A model generated the notes under the pieces. That model was not told where the DNA came from, made no database searches, and worked only from the letters and a program-made list of their open reading frames with translations. The position numbers and the translations under genes were made by a program. DNA of 64,000 nt from the NCBI GenBank assembly GCA_004193595.1, contig RPGQ01000010.1, positions 23,501 to 87,500 of the forward strand. Reading direction: 5' to 3'. This DNA comes from Desulfobacteraceae bacterium Eth-SRB2. Its GTDB lineage: Bacteria > Desulfobacterota > Desulfobacteria > Desulfobacterales > UBA11574. Below are positions 9,428-18,365 of the stretch, piece after piece (the stretch's first letter is position 1; each line of letters opens with the position of its first letter).

Positions 9428-9901
9428 TTAATCATCATTTTCAGTGCTTGCTGGTTCATTATCGATTTTTAGAGAATACGTAATATTTTTTATTTCGCTT
9501 TTGTCAACATAATCCGGTACAGGGGAATCATCTTCAATCAGATCATCAATTTCGACAACTTCGTCTTCAATCTTATCTTCAGCCGCCGGGCCTTCCTGTT
9601 CATTTTTCATAAGATCGTGGTCGTCAAAAACCAGCTCAACGGATTGATCATTTCCGGATTCATACATATTTGTAACTGCTACAGCTATTTCTTTTGCGTA
9701 TATCTTGATCGGAAACAGATTTTTAGTCCTCAAGGTCTGGATAAGAAAATCTTCCCCTTTCGCAATTGCTGATGTTACAGACTCATCATCAAATGTCTCC
9801 TCACAGAGAAATGAAAACATTTCTTTATCCAACTCGGCAAATTCTTTAATTATAAGCTTGGTTTTTTCATCGTTTTTTAAAATCAAGTATTTTTGTTTCA
9901 T
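9428..9901 (-). CDS. Small acidic hypothetical protein
   Basis: I choose the ATG at 9901 (MKQKYLILKN), which follows an AAGGGG ribosome-binding site. The 51-residue extension in the track ORF reads through GC-rich non-coding sequence and is rejected. The 157-residue protein has an alpha/beta N-terminal domain of about 100 residues and a very acidic tail (EDKIEDEVVEIDDLIEDD). No signal peptide or membrane segment is visible. It converges on the helicase pair. The function is unknown. Confidence 0.65.
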   Translation of the reverse strand: MKQKYLILKNDEKTKLIIKEFAELDKEMFSFLCEETFDDESVTSAIAKGEDFLIQTLRTKNLFPIKIYAKEIAVAVTNMYESGNDQSVELVFDDHDLMKNEQEGPAAEDKIEDEVVEIDDLIEDDSPVPDYVDKSEIKNITYSLKIDNEPASTENDD

Positions 9902-10434
9902 GGTCGATTTCCCCTTATACAATTCGTCTTTGATCAATTTACAAAAAGTCAAATTCATCAAACAGTTAGTGCATAACCCGGACAAGCCCGCCCTCCTGCC
10001 AGGCGGAGTGAGGCGGACGGGCCGGAACCAAAAATATCTGCCACAAAGACACAAAGGATATATTTATTTTGCCCTGAAAAACCTGGTCCTTTGGGCCAGG
10101 TCAGAGTTCTCTGGCTCTGCCTGAAGAATCGCTGCAAGAGTTTGAAGTGAACTAAAGTTTAAAGTGAGCTAAAGTTGTGGATTCCGCCTTCGGCGAAGCC
10201 AATTTAAAAAAGGATAGAATTCATTAACTTCAGGCACTTTAGATCACTTTAGGCACTTTAAACTTTGAAATTAAATGGATAAACCAGATATTATGCGTAA
10301 TCGTATTTAAGAATACGCGTACCTAGGGAACTAATATTTTGTCGGAAATCATAAAAAACAGGCCATGTCAACTAACAATAACAAAAATATTGACCTGTGA
10401 TTTGCAAAATGATAATTAAAAGTTCAAGTTACTC
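9902..10434. other. Intergenic stretch with hairpins and repeat D1
   Basis: There is no gene here. It holds a GC-rich inverted repeat near 9985-10022, a short hairpin CCTGG..CCAGG near 10081-10100, and repeat D1 from about 10128. It ends at the tRNA-Ser gene. Confidence 0.5.
10128..10333. repeat. Repeat D1: inverted CTAAAGT/ACTTTAG arrays
   Basis: A left array of AAGTGAACTA-like words and a right array of CACTTTAG words flank a short core. They are followed by a segment (GTAATCGTATTTAAGAAT) that is also found in D2 at 12198-12233. Word spacing is irregular at 7-10 bp. The copy appears to lack the left terminal segment seen in D2. Confidence 0.55.
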
Positions 10435-10522
10435 GGAGGGATGGCTGAGTGGTCGAAAGCGGCGGTCTTGAAAACCGTTGAGTGTAACAGCTCCGTGGGT
10501 TCGAATCCTACTCCCTCCGCCA
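10435..10522 (+). tRNA. tRNA-Ser (UGA)
   Basis: An 88-base gene with acceptor stem GGAGGGA pairing with TCCCTCC, discriminator G and an encoded CCA. The anticodon arm CGGTC-TTGAAAA-CCG presents the anticodon TGA. The long variable arm (GAGTGTAACAGCTC) is typical of a serine tRNA, and the T-arm has GGTTCGAATCC. Confidence 0.95.
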
Positions 10523-10529
10523 TTTAATT

Positions 10530-10703
10530 GAGACCTTTGAAAAACGTTCAATTTTGTTCAAGTCCAAGGAAGGCGAAAATTTTAACCACAGGAATACAGT
10601 AAGTATTTTGAGGATTAAAATTTGAGCCTGTCAAAGCGAAGCGTAGATCCCGATTATCGGGGACGCAGGAATTGGGCAAAAGAGGGCGTTTTGCGAAGGT
10701 CTC
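10530..10703. mobile_element. MITE-like element F1
   Basis: This 174-bp element begins GAGACCTTTGAAAAACG and ends with a near-inverse CGTTTTGCGAAGGTCTC. The flanking bases are TAATT and TAACT, an imperfect 5-bp duplication. A shorter homologous copy lies at 24382-24523. There is no coding capacity; the 10622-11293 and 10548-10853 ORFs are shadows over this element and the tRNA. It separates two serine tRNA genes. Confidence 0.75.
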
Positions 10704-10714
10704 TAACTTTAATC

Positions 10715-10807
10715 GGAGAGATGGCCGAGTCGGCTGAAGGCGCTCGCCTGCTAAGCGAGTGTGGGGCGAAAGTTCCACCGAGGGTTCGAATCCCTCTCTC
10801 TCCGCCA
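10715..10807 (+). tRNA. tRNA-Ser (GCU)
   Basis: The acceptor stem GGAGAGA pairs with TCTCTCC, and the gene encodes a CCA end. The anticodon arm CTCGC-CTGCTAA-GCGAG gives anticodon GCT. A long variable arm and the T-arm GGTTCGAATCC support serine identity. A strong terminator follows. Confidence 0.95.
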
Positions 10808-10817
10808 GAAAAACAAA

Positions 10818-10846
10818 AAGCCCGATTAAAAAGTCGGGCTTTTTTA
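10818..10846 (+). terminator. Rho-independent terminator after tRNA-Ser
   Basis: The stem AGCCCGA/TCGGGCT with an 8-base loop is followed by a run of T. On the minus strand an A-run gives a U-tract too, so it may also end transcription of the convergent lytic transglycosylase gene. Confidence 0.85.
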
Positions 10847-10888
10847 TTCTCACACCAAAAACTTAGCATTGTTTATGACAAAAGCAGG

Positions 10889-11581
10889 TTAAGCTCTGTC
10901 CATTTCACCCATCATCTGGTCCTTGTAAATCTGATAATATTTAAAGACCTTTTTGATATAGTGTTGGGTTGCCTTGAACGGTGGTATCCCCTGATAATGC
11001 CTTACGTTTCTGCTCCCGGCATTGTATGCCGCAAGAGCCAGTTCCACGTCCCCGTTGAATTGGGTAACCAGCTTTTTGAAATACCGTACCCCGCCGCTTA
11101 TGTTTTGCTTGGGGTTGAAAACATCCTCCACACCCAGCGCCTGGGCAGTTGCCGGCATGAGCTGCATAAGGCCTTTTGCACCTCTTTTGGAAATTGCTCT
11201 GGCATTATATCCGGACTCCGCCATAATGATCGCCTTTACAAGGGCAGGATCAACCTGGTGGCGACTAGCCGTTTGAATGACAATACGATGTAAGAGACGT
11301 TCGGCGTCCTTTCTGCCAATGGATGATAACCTGTGTCCCATGTTGGCATAATCGTATTCCTCTATCAGAGATCCGGAGTTCGCACCCTTTGAAATTGCCG
11401 ATATTTTATCGAGAATCCAGGCAGGCTTACGGCTATTGTAATTGGAGGCAACAGATACACCTATGATCATTATAGAAATGAATAGAAATTTCACAAGTCC
11501 TATTGATAATAGGTGTATAATTAGTTTTTTATCCATTATAGATCTCATTTTCGTTAGTTGATTACTTAACGATGTTTGCAT
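10889..11581 (-). CDS. Lytic transglycosylase, SLT domain
   Basis: The 230-residue protein has a single hydrophobic segment near residues 20-45, serving as a signal or anchor, and a C-terminal SLT goose-lysozyme-like domain. The catalytic Glu is in IIMAESGYN, followed by GAKGLMQLMPATA and AYNAG, the standard family motifs. It cleaves peptidoglycan glycan strands in the periplasm. The start is uncertain: no strong ribosome-binding site precedes 11581, and ATGs at 11548 or 11536 are equally plausible. It converges on the tRNA terminator. Confidence 0.85.
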   Translation of the reverse strand: MQTSLSNQLTKMRSIMDKKLIIHLLSIGLVKFLFISIMIIGVSVASNYNSRKPAWILDKISAISKGANSGSLIEEYDYANMGHRLSSIGRKDAERLLHRIVIQTASRHQVDPALVKAIIMAESGYNARAISKRGAKGLMQLMPATAQALGVEDVFNPKQNISGGVRYFKKLVTQFNGDVELALAAYNAGSRNVRHYQGIPPFKATQHYIKKVFKYYQIYKDQMMGEMDRA

Positions 11582-11814
11582 AAAAAAAGCAGAACTTTAA
11601 ACTATAATCTTTATTTTTTATATGTCAAGCAAAAAAGACTACAATATATTGTGCTTTAACAAAGGATTATGCATATAAATATAAAAGACTTATAATTTTT
11701 TAAAAGCGGTGTTTATACCCTCCCCGACTTTTTTGCAATAATAATATGTTTGTTGTGAAATCCATTGTTGTACCAAATTGGTCAGATAAGAAGTGTGGGA
11801 AGAAATTGCGGTTA

Positions 11815-11925
11815 CAGCGGGGGAAAGGTTATGAAACCGTCGTTCTGCCTTATGACAAGATCTGCCGTAATAATTCCTAACGAAAACAAGCCGTTCAGGA
11901 TAGTTCGAAACTTGTGTTTGTCAAA
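11815..11925 (-). pseudogene. Fragment of oxidoreductase gamma-subunit gene
   Basis: This segment translates as FDKHKFRTILNGLFSLGI and onward. It aligns with the middle of the gamma-subunit gene 1.1 kb upstream (FKKHKLLTIMKGPFSLGV), with more than half of about 35 residues identical. The flanking sequence does not align. It is a leftover of a duplicated or transferred copy, not a functional gene. The 11812-12003 track ORF includes it by chance. Confidence 0.6.
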
Positions 11926-11947
11926 ATTATTTATTGCGTCTACTAAT

Positions 11948-12233
11948 TGCATTGATTCGTAAATACGGTGACGTATTTTATGACAGTCTACCGCATTCAA
12001 CATAGCGATTGATCATAAAAGTGACTAAAATTTGAAGTGAGCTAAAGTGAACTAAAGTTAAGGAACTCGCCTGGGGCGAGGCCAGTTTAAAAATGATAGG
12101 ATTCATCAACCCCGGAGGAATGGGCTCCACATTCCACAGGGTGAACTTTAGGCACTTTAGATCACTTTTCACTTAACACTTTTAAATAAATTGAATAAAA
12201 CAAATATGATACGTAATCGTATTTAAGAATGCG
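11948..12233. repeat. Repeat D2: inverted CTAAAGT/ACTTTAG arrays with TIRs
   Basis: The outer inverted repeats share TAAATACGRTKACGTAT. Inside are a left array (GTGAGCTAAAGTGAACTAAAG), a short core and a right array (TTTAGGCACTTTAGATCAC). The right half matches D1. A possible target duplication (TCTACTAATT versus TGTACTAAAA) is weak. Confidence 0.55.
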
Positions 12234-12264
12234 TGTACTAAAAGTATTGCTTAACATACTGTTA

Positions 12265-12651
12265 TTACGGCATGGGCTCAATTTCAACATGAATCGGTTC
12301 TATATGTTGATGAATCGGCACACACTCGCCGGCGCATCTGATCTTTGTCAAATTCAATTTGAATAAAAATTCCGCTTTCCATTCGCTCCCGTCAGATAAT
12401 TTTCCGGTGATTACTGTTTTTCTATACCTATCCCCGCTCCATACCCGCTCCGGGTCTCCAGTGCGGATACATTCACATCCGCTGTAACATCCTGTGGCGG
12501 TTCTGATGGTATTTTCTTTAATTATTTGGTCTTTTGCCATTGCTAAAAGCTTGGCATTATCCATACTAACATTTGGAGAGGCAACTTCTTGTACCAAATA
12601 GAGATTTGATGTCTTCCATTCCACAATTTCGCATTTATTGTCACATGTCAT
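12265..12651 (-). CDS. Hypothetical Cys-rich protein
   Basis: I do not recognise this 128-residue protein. A strong ribosome-binding site (GAGGAGGGTGTT) precedes the ATG at 12651. It has about six cysteines, including CDNKC at the N terminus and CYSGCEC in the middle, and a His/Pro-rich C terminus (HQHIEPIHVEIEPMP), so metal binding is possible. There is no signal peptide. It lies downstream of the oxidoreductase operon on the same strand, separated by repeat H1, and might once have been its last gene. Confidence 0.65.
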   Translation of the reverse strand: MTCDNKCEIVEWKTSNLYLVQEVASPNVSMDNAKLLAMAKDQIIKENTIRTATGCYSGCECIRTGDPERVWSGDRYRKTVITGKLSDGSEWKAEFLFKLNLTKIRCAGECVPIHQHIEPIHVEIEPMP

Positions 12652-12738
12652 AACACCCTCCTAATTTTTAAGTGTTGAAAAAGCCAAATAGATTCTTGAT
12701 AAAAGGTGCAGGCCAAGTCGGTTCGCTTAGCCCCGAGC

Positions 12739-12849
12739 TGGAATGTTGGAATATTGGAATATTGGAACACTGGAATATTGGGTTTTGGGAAAATGGAAAA
12801 TTGGGTTATTGAAAAATTCCTCCATTCCAGCACTCCATTCTTCCATTCT
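12739..12849. repeat. Repeat H1: inverted TGGAATAN octamer arrays
   Basis: Five to six octamers of the form TGGAATAT run from 12739, followed by a core of about 40 bp and a reversed array (TCCATTCC, CACTCCATTC, TTCCATTC). Relatives lie at 47676-47797 and 52470-52718. The octamer register is exact in the left array. Confidence 0.65.
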
Positions 12850-12914
12850 GATGAAATAAACAGGTTGCCATTAATAAACCTGTATTTTCAAGAATTTGTA
12901 GAATTCCCGAGACG

Positions 12915-13628
12915 TTAAATTAGGATGATCCTCTCATCCCGTGACCCGGCAAACTGCTTCCTGGCTGCGTATCCGGTTTCAAAAACGTTTTGATTGAGTC
13001 TCCTTATCTTGGCGTTGGTTGCGGGGTCCTTCTTTTGAGGCACGTTGTTGAGTATTCCCTGTATGGCCGCCTTTTTGGGTAAAATTATAAATCGATCGTC
13101 CTTTCTTATCTTAAGATCCGCCGCGATAACTCCCAGTGAGAACGGACCCTTCATAATCGTCAGAAGCTTATGTTTCTTAAAGTCAAAAAACACCAGCCTC
13201 AGGTCATGGCCTTGGTCGATGACTTCCTCAAACCTTTTAAGATACTCATCTCGAGTAAGATATCTCGGGCCTTTTCGGCTGGCGGTAACCAAAATCGGCT
13301 CATCCACATAGAAATCGGCGACAACCGTGAGCCCCCTGGGAAAAGATTTTTCAAAGTCTCCCGCCGTATAGACGGCTCGCCAGGCCTCGGAAAGATCAAA
13401 CCCGTTGACATAGTCCACACAATGGGACACGGAACCTTTGACTTCATGTTCACGGATCATGACATCCACGCAAAGTGGGCCGCCGGCCTGGGCCAGACCC
13501 CGGCACTGGTGAATGGCTGCATGAAAACCTGCTTCAATGGCTGAGTCCGCCTGTATATTCGACAGTGTGAGGTAGCCGGAACCGCCGATGGATGGATTGG
13601 TGATGGTTAGCTGTTTTTCTTTAGCCAT
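12915..13628 (-). CDS. 2-oxoacid:acceptor oxidoreductase, gamma-type subunit
   Basis: The 237-residue protein begins with a segment (NPSIGGSGYLTLSNIQADSA) that matches the GxGGxG-containing start of POR gamma domains, which help carry coenzyme A or accept electrons in pyruvate/indolepyruvate oxidoreductases. The middle and C-terminal parts diverge from typical gamma subunits. A strong ribosome-binding site (TAGGAGGAAGGC) precedes the ATG. It is the third gene of a leftward alpha-beta-gamma operon, 9 bp after the beta gene. The substrate cannot be told from sequence. Confidence 0.7.
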   Translation of the reverse strand: MAKEKQLTITNPSIGGSGYLTLSNIQADSAIEAGFHAAIHQCRGLAQAGGPLCVDVMIREHEVKGSVSHCVDYVNGFDLSEAWRAVYTAGDFEKSFPRGLTVVADFYVDEPILVTASRKGPRYLTRDEYLKRFEEVIDQGHDLRLVFFDFKKHKLLTIMKGPFSLGVIAADLKIRKDDRFIILPKKAAIQGILNNVPQKKDPATNAKIRRLNQNVFETGYAARKQFAGSRDERIILI

Positions 13629-13637
13629 GCCTTCCTC

Positions 13638-14567
13638 CTAAATCTTTTTAAGTTCGGTTATGCTGATTGAAGTCGAAAAGCTTGGACCCTCGAAACTCAG
13701 GGCGCCAACCGGGCAGGGAAACTGGATACACGCCCCACAGCCGAAGCATTTGCCGGGGTCGTTGTCGAGCAGTGCATGGCACCTGAGCCCGATGCCGCAA
13801 AGCCGGCACTTGAACTTGGGTAGATCCTTGAGTTTTTCAGGCTCCTCCCGGGCCACCCGCTCTCTTTCTTTGGCAAACTTAAGATCCAGGCACTCATCGG
13901 ACCTTATAAAATGACCCATCCGGACACCTGAGTCCTTGGCAGTTTTTCCCATGTCCAGTACGCAGACCCCGTCTGCCACCACCATTATTTTTTCTTTTTT
14001 GAGATATCTGCCGTAAAGTTCCTTGAAGAGTTCGGCGTTGTCGTCCACACGGTATGGGTTTATATGGATCACTTCAAAGCCCAAGGCCGGGCCTTCTTTG
14101 TCGAAATCCACCTCCAGGGGAATCTGGCCGCCGGTCATCCGGATGTTAAAGTTATTGTAGATGACGTTAATGGCGCCGAACTTTTTGTTTTTGGCGGCGA
14201 ACTTGATACCGCTGATATTAAAATTATAGGCACCGTCTCCTGATGCGGTTACCACAAGCTGTTTCTCGGAACAGGATTCCTTGATCCCGTCACCCACTAT
14301 GGCACCGCTGCCCATACAAAAGATTGCATCCACTATGCCGTAAGCGTGGTAGCCCTGAAGATTGCCGCATCCTCTGTCCGCCGCATAGATGAGTTCATAT
14401 CTGTCTTTGCCTTTAAGTTTCAGCTGTCGGTTAAACCGTCGCATACCCTCACGCACTGACCAGGAAACCTTGGTGTCTCCACAACCGGAGCAGTTGGAGA
14501 CAGGTCGAAGGTATGTTATCTCGTCTGTTGTGAAACTCTCTGTCGCCTGACTCTTCATGGAAGCCAT
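13638..14567 (-). CDS. 2-oxoacid:ferredoxin oxidoreductase, beta (TPP-binding) subunit with Fe-S tail
   Basis: The 309-residue protein has the TPP-domain motif CSGCGD near residue 22 and the TPP/Mg loop GDGAYNFN near residue 130. The C terminus is Cys-rich (CRLCGIGLRC, then CFGCGACIQFPC), fitting one or two iron-sulfur clusters and making this a beta subunit fused to a ferredoxin-like tail. It catalyses oxidative decarboxylation of a 2-oxoacid together with the alpha subunit. A ribosome-binding site (GGGAGG) precedes the ATG. It lies 14 bp downstream of the alpha gene. Confidence 0.8.
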   Translation of the reverse strand: MASMKSQATESFTTDEITYLRPVSNCSGCGDTKVSWSVREGMRRFNRQLKLKGKDRYELIYAADRGCGNLQGYHAYGIVDAIFCMGSGAIVGDGIKESCSEKQLVVTASGDGAYNFNISGIKFAAKNKKFGAINVIYNNFNIRMTGGQIPLEVDFDKEGPALGFEVIHINPYRVDDNAELFKELYGRYLKKEKIMVVADGVCVLDMGKTAKDSGVRMGHFIRSDECLDLKFAKERERVAREEPEKLKDLPKFKCRLCGIGLRCHALLDNDPGKCFGCGACIQFPCPVGALSFEGPSFSTSISITELKKI

Positions 14568-14581
14568 GTTCGTACCTCCCT

Positions 14582-15844
14582 TTAAATGTACACAATATGG
14601 TCGATATAGGAAAACCGTTCGTATATCCTGGGTTCAAAAGGAATGCCGCAGTCCAAAACTTTTACTTTAAGTTCCCGTCGGTTTACCAGGTCTAAGAGTT
14701 GGAGATATATTACCCGTCCGTAGCCCTCTTCGAACACATAGATCTTTTCGATGGAATGTTTTGAAACCAGATCTTCATAAAGGGCGCCGGGTTGGGGAAA
14801 TACAAGGTCGCTCTCAATTACTACAACATCTCCGTATTTGTTTAAAAGACGGTCCTTAAGAGCCGGGTCGTCATCCACCATGCGAAAATCCTCCCTGAAG
14901 GGGCCGTTCACTACTATCATGACCTTGGGATCGGTGCCGTATTCCGTCACTCGGTTTCCCAAAAACTCGAAGTTTTCTATGATTTTTTGTTTGAACAAAG
15001 GAATCAGTTTTGAATGAAATTTTCTTTCTCTGGGGCGGATGTGGGGGCCGATGGTGACCAAATGTTTGGGGTCCCTGGTGAAGCCCTTGAGCCGATGATT
15101 CACCTCCATGTCCAACTCCACCACCGGATCCACGGAAACCTCCCGGTAGGAGAGATCATAGTTCATGATCACCGCAAACGGAACACCCAATTCCTCGAAG
15201 AGGCGATAGCAGTTCTTGACGGTGGTGTGAGCGGTGCTGGGGGAGTGAAGTTCCAGGGTAGGGATTCTAAAATGAAACCCGAAGAGGACCTTGTTGTCTT
15301 GCATGGTCTGTGAGGATGTGCCCTGACGGTCATCCCCTGAGGCAATACCCAGGCCCCCGGTATACGGAACAACATTAACCGCAACCCGAAGCGCATCCGC
15401 TGCAGTATTTGCGCCCAGGTGCTTAAACGAACACATCACTCGTGACCCTACGGGAATTCGCTTTTCTTCGTCTTTGGCAAATACCGTATCACCATAAACC
15501 AGGTCCCATTCTTCTTCTGTTAGGAATTCCCGCTTTTTAAAATCCCCTTTACAGACTACGGCTCCCAGTGCCAGCGCCGCGGCATTGTCTTCGTTGGTGG
15601 TCGTTCCCCAGTGAGCGGCAAGCTGGTACCCTGTTTGATGCAACATTTCACCCACCCTGATGGTAAAAGGGTTTGTCTTAGGGATATTCCCCGCCAGTTG
15701 CTCGAAGCTCCCCTGGACGTCCGAAATGGGTGCTCCCGGATAACCCGTGGTCACTCGCACGCCCGCCTCTAAGACTCCCCGGGCGATGGCATGGTTGCCC
15801 GAAAGCCTCATCCTGCCTAAATCAAAACTTGCAATATTTTCCAT
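14582..15844 (-). CDS. 2-oxoacid:ferredoxin oxidoreductase, alpha subunit (IorA/PorA-like)
   Basis: This 420-residue protein carries the pyrimidine-binding domain. The motif GVRVTTGYPGAPISD near residues 28-42 corresponds to the conserved GYPxTP-type loop, with NEDNAAALALGA further on replacing the usual NEKVA pattern. The C-terminal half is the transketolase-C-like domain. It is the first gene of the operon, with ribosome-binding site AGAGAGG, and is preceded by a clear sigma-54 promoter. The arrangement resembles indolepyruvate:ferredoxin oxidoreductase, but aryl-pyruvate or other 2-oxoacid specificity is inferred only. Confidence 0.8.
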   Translation of the reverse strand: MENIASFDLGRMRLSGNHAIARGVLEAGVRVTTGYPGAPISDVQGSFEQLAGNIPKTNPFTIRVGEMLHQTGYQLAAHWGTTTNEDNAAALALGAVVCKGDFKKREFLTEEEWDLVYGDTVFAKDEEKRIPVGSRVMCSFKHLGANTAADALRVAVNVVPYTGGLGIASGDDRQGTSSQTMQDNKVLFGFHFRIPTLELHSPSTAHTTVKNCYRLFEELGVPFAVIMNYDLSYREVSVDPVVELDMEVNHRLKGFTRDPKHLVTIGPHIRPRERKFHSKLIPLFKQKIIENFEFLGNRVTEYGTDPKVMIVVNGPFREDFRMVDDDPALKDRLLNKYGDVVVIESDLVFPQPGALYEDLVSKHSIEKIYVFEEGYGRVIYLQLLDLVNRRELKVKVLDCGIPFEPRIYERFSYIDHIVYI

Positions 15845-15946
15845 TGACTTACCTCTCTTGCCATATAATTAATCTTTAAAATCAATTGGTTATAGTAATC
15901 CTAATATCACATGGTCAGGATTTTTTTCGTATTTAAAAATATATTC

Positions 15947-15962
15947 AGCAAAAACTGTGCCA
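15947..15962 (-). promoter_or_regulatory. Sigma-54 promoter of the alpha-beta-gamma operon
   Basis: Read on the minus strand, the sequence is TGGCACAGTTTTTGCT. This matches the -24/-12 consensus TGGCAC-N5-TTGCW exactly. It lies about 103 bp upstream of the alpha-subunit start, and a sigma-54 activator gene lies immediately upstream. Confidence 0.9.
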
Positions 15963-16051
15963 AGAAAAAAAAGATCATGGCTAACTTCTTGAAATAAAAT
16001 GATAAATTAGAATAATAAACACTATTAATATGAGTATGAATTTTTTGGATA

Positions 16052-16067
16052 GAGACAAAAATGTCTC
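16052..16067. promoter_or_regulatory. Upstream activator dyad 1
   Basis: The perfect palindrome GAGACAAAAATGTCTC has 6-bp arms. It lies about 90 bp upstream of the sigma-54 promoter, the usual position for an enhancer-binding protein. The adjacent PAS/AAA+ regulator is the likely ligand. Confidence 0.65.
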
Positions 16068-16120
16068 AATAAAATAAAAACACAGCATTACTTACTGATA
16101 GTGCAGATAATATTGGTTGT

Positions 16121-16136
16121 GGGACAAAAATAGCCC
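16121..16136. promoter_or_regulatory. Upstream activator dyad 2 (imperfect)
   Basis: GGGACAAAAATAGCCC resembles dyad 1, with half-site GGGACA and the same AAAAA spacer. Its centre is about 69 bp from that of dyad 1. Paired sites are usual for sigma-54 activators. Confidence 0.5.
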
Positions 16137-16148
16137 GAATCGGGATTA

Positions 16149-18365
16149 TTAAATCCTGTACGTTTTTATCTTTCTGAACAGTGTCCTGCGGTTGATGCCC
16201 AGAATCGATGCGACCTTGGCTTTGTGCCAATGGTGTTCATGGAGCAATTTTTCGATATATTTTTTCTCGAAACTTTCCTTTGCGTTACGTAACATAAGAT
16301 TATTGAAATTTTCAAGAATTAATTTTTCTGCGATAATTTCCGGTTTGGCCGGTTTTGATTGTGATATATCCAAAAAGTCGATTTCCTTTAAAGTGATATA
16401 GCGGTGTATGGCATTCTGGAGTTCCCGGACGTTACCCGGCCAATCGTAGCTTTGCATGGATTTAATGATATTTTCGGGAATTGAGGGGATATTATCGTCA
16501 TCACAATAGGCATGCAAAAAATGATAGAGCAACAAAGAAATATCCTCTTTACGTTCTCTTAATGGCGGAATGGTGATGGGAATGATATGTATTCGATAGT
16601 AAAAATCCTCACGCACTTCACCTTTTTCTACACAATCCTTTAAAACTTTGTTGGTTGCTGAAATAATACGGATATTCGGTTTTTTGATTTCCCTGCTTCC
16701 TATGGGTGTATATCCGCCACCTTCAATGGCTCGCAACAGTTTTACCTGCATGTTAAGTTCAAGTTCGGCCACTTCATCCATAAACAATGTGCCGCCGTCG
16801 GCAATATCCAAATAACCGGGTTTATCCATATCCGCTCCGGTGAATGCCCCTTTTTTATACCCGAAAAATTCACTTTCAATCAGGTTGTCCGGGATGGCGC
16901 CGCAATTAACGGTCACAAAATTCTTGCTGCCACGATTGCTCAAATCATGAATGGTTTGAGCCACCAACTCCTTGCCGGTACCGGATTCCCCGTAAATAAT
17001 AACATTGGCATTGGATTGGGCGGCTTTTAAAATAGTTTCATAGACCTCATGCATTTTTATGCTTTTTCCAATAATGCTGCCGAACTGGGTAGACCCTCTA
17101 AAAGAAGCTCTCAGTCGCAAGTTTTCCTCACGCAAACGAGCCTCACTGATTCGCAAAGCCTCCTCATTTAGCTTCCGCTCGGTAATATCCACATGGGTTC
17201 CGACAATCCGGGCAGGCGTACCGTTTTCATTCCGATCAACAATCTTACCTCTTGCCATAATCCATCGCCATCCTCCCTGATTTGTTTTTAAGCGGTATTC
17301 AATTTCAAATGAACCGGAATTTTTTTTAGCATATTTATTAATCTTGTCGATTGCTGATTCCCTATCTTCAGGGTGGATCAAGCTTTTCCATGTGTCGAAA
17401 CTCTGTGGCATTTCATAGGGTTTATAACCGAGCATGGTATAGAAGCAGGGATTGAAAAAAGCTTTGTTAGTCACCAGGTCCAAATCCCATAATGCATCGC
17501 TGGTTGCTTCCATGGCAAGGTCAAGTCGCTTTTTGCTCTGTCGAAGGGATTCTTCCGAATTCCGGTAATCGGTTATATCTACCCCTGAACAAACAACGTA
17601 TTCAACATTTCTGTTTTCGTCCAGCTTTGGGGTCTTCGTTGTGGATAATAATCGTTTTTCTCCTTTTCCATTAATAACCCATTCTTCAGTGCAAATCTTT
17701 ATTTTTTGATCAAATACCTTTGTGTTGTTGGCGATAATGGCCTCAGCTTCCTTTTTATTCAGAATATCGTGGAAGGGCTTGTATTCTATGTCTTTTTTTT
17801 CTAAGTTTAAAAATTCCGCATGGGCTTTGTTAACCGCGCCATATGTTTTTGAATTTGCTAAATACCAGATTTGAGTTTGTATGTTATCTAAAAGTAATTC
17901 CTGTTCCTCTATCTTTTGTTTCAAAGATTGTTCCGCGTGCTTTCGGTCAGAAATATCCATAATCATCGCCAGCTTGGAAATAGATCCATCTGAATGGCAT
18001 ATTGGCGTACTGACCACATAATACCAGTTATCCTTTGGGGTTAAGACTTCACACCGAACGGTTTCACCTTTAAATATCCGGTCGTTAAGACACCAGGGGC
18101 AGATAGAATCACGATTTTGTAACGATTTATAACATATTTGCCCGGTAGCGTCATAACCGAGCTGTTTGATATAATGTTCGTTCATAAATTCAACGCAGTA
18201 GTCTTGGGAAGATAAATATATTAGCCCATCAAAAGCTTCCACTATTGCTTCCAGTTGCAAGCCTCTTTCATGTAATACCGTCTGCCGCTCTTTACGCTGT
18301 TTATTTATTGTATCTTTTTGATTAACCTTGGGTGTTATTTTTTTGCAGATTGGTTTTTTTGTCAT
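16149..18365 (-). CDS. Sigma-54-dependent transcriptional activator with PAS domains
   Basis: The 738-residue protein has three PAS modules at about residues 40-150, 160-275 and 285-405, then the AAA+ activator domain. Walker A is GESGTGKE near residue 458 and the sigma-54 contact loop is GAFTGA near 505. The C terminus is a Fis-type HTH (KVASILGINRRTLFRKI). It should bind the upstream dyads and open the TGGCAC-N5-TTGCT promoter in front of the adjacent operon in response to a redox or small-molecule signal sensed by the PAS domains. There is no membrane segment. The signal is unknown. Confidence 0.92.
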   Translation of the reverse strand: MTKKPICKKITPKVNQKDTINKQRKERQTVLHERGLQLEAIVEAFDGLIYLSSQDYCVEFMNEHYIKQLGYDATGQICYKSLQNRDSICPWCLNDRIFKGETVRCEVLTPKDNWYYVVSTPICHSDGSISKLAMIMDISDRKHAEQSLKQKIEEQELLLDNIQTQIWYLANSKTYGAVNKAHAEFLNLEKKDIEYKPFHDILNKKEAEAIIANNTKVFDQKIKICTEEWVINGKGEKRLLSTTKTPKLDENRNVEYVVCSGVDITDYRNSEESLRQSKKRLDLAMEATSDALWDLDLVTNKAFFNPCFYTMLGYKPYEMPQSFDTWKSLIHPEDRESAIDKINKYAKKNSGSFEIEYRLKTNQGGWRWIMARGKIVDRNENGTPARIVGTHVDITERKLNEEALRISEARLREENLRLRASFRGSTQFGSIIGKSIKMHEVYETILKAAQSNANVIIYGESGTGKELVAQTIHDLSNRGSKNFVTVNCGAIPDNLIESEFFGYKKGAFTGADMDKPGYLDIADGGTLFMDEVAELELNMQVKLLRAIEGGGYTPIGSREIKKPNIRIISATNKVLKDCVEKGEVREDFYYRIHIIPITIPPLRERKEDISLLLYHFLHAYCDDDNIPSIPENIIKSMQSYDWPGNVRELQNAIHRYITLKEIDFLDISQSKPAKPEIIAEKLILENFNNLMLRNAKESFEKKYIEKLLHEHHWHKAKVASILGINRRTLFRKIKTYRI

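Noticed and set aside
9902-10054. N-terminal extension of the acidic protein
   Set aside because: The extension covers GC-rich non-coding repeat sequence, and a good ribosome-binding site precedes the ATG at 9901.
10622-11293. 223-residue plus-strand ORF
   Set aside because: It spans MITE F1, tRNA-Ser and the antisense of the SLT gene; it is a shadow.
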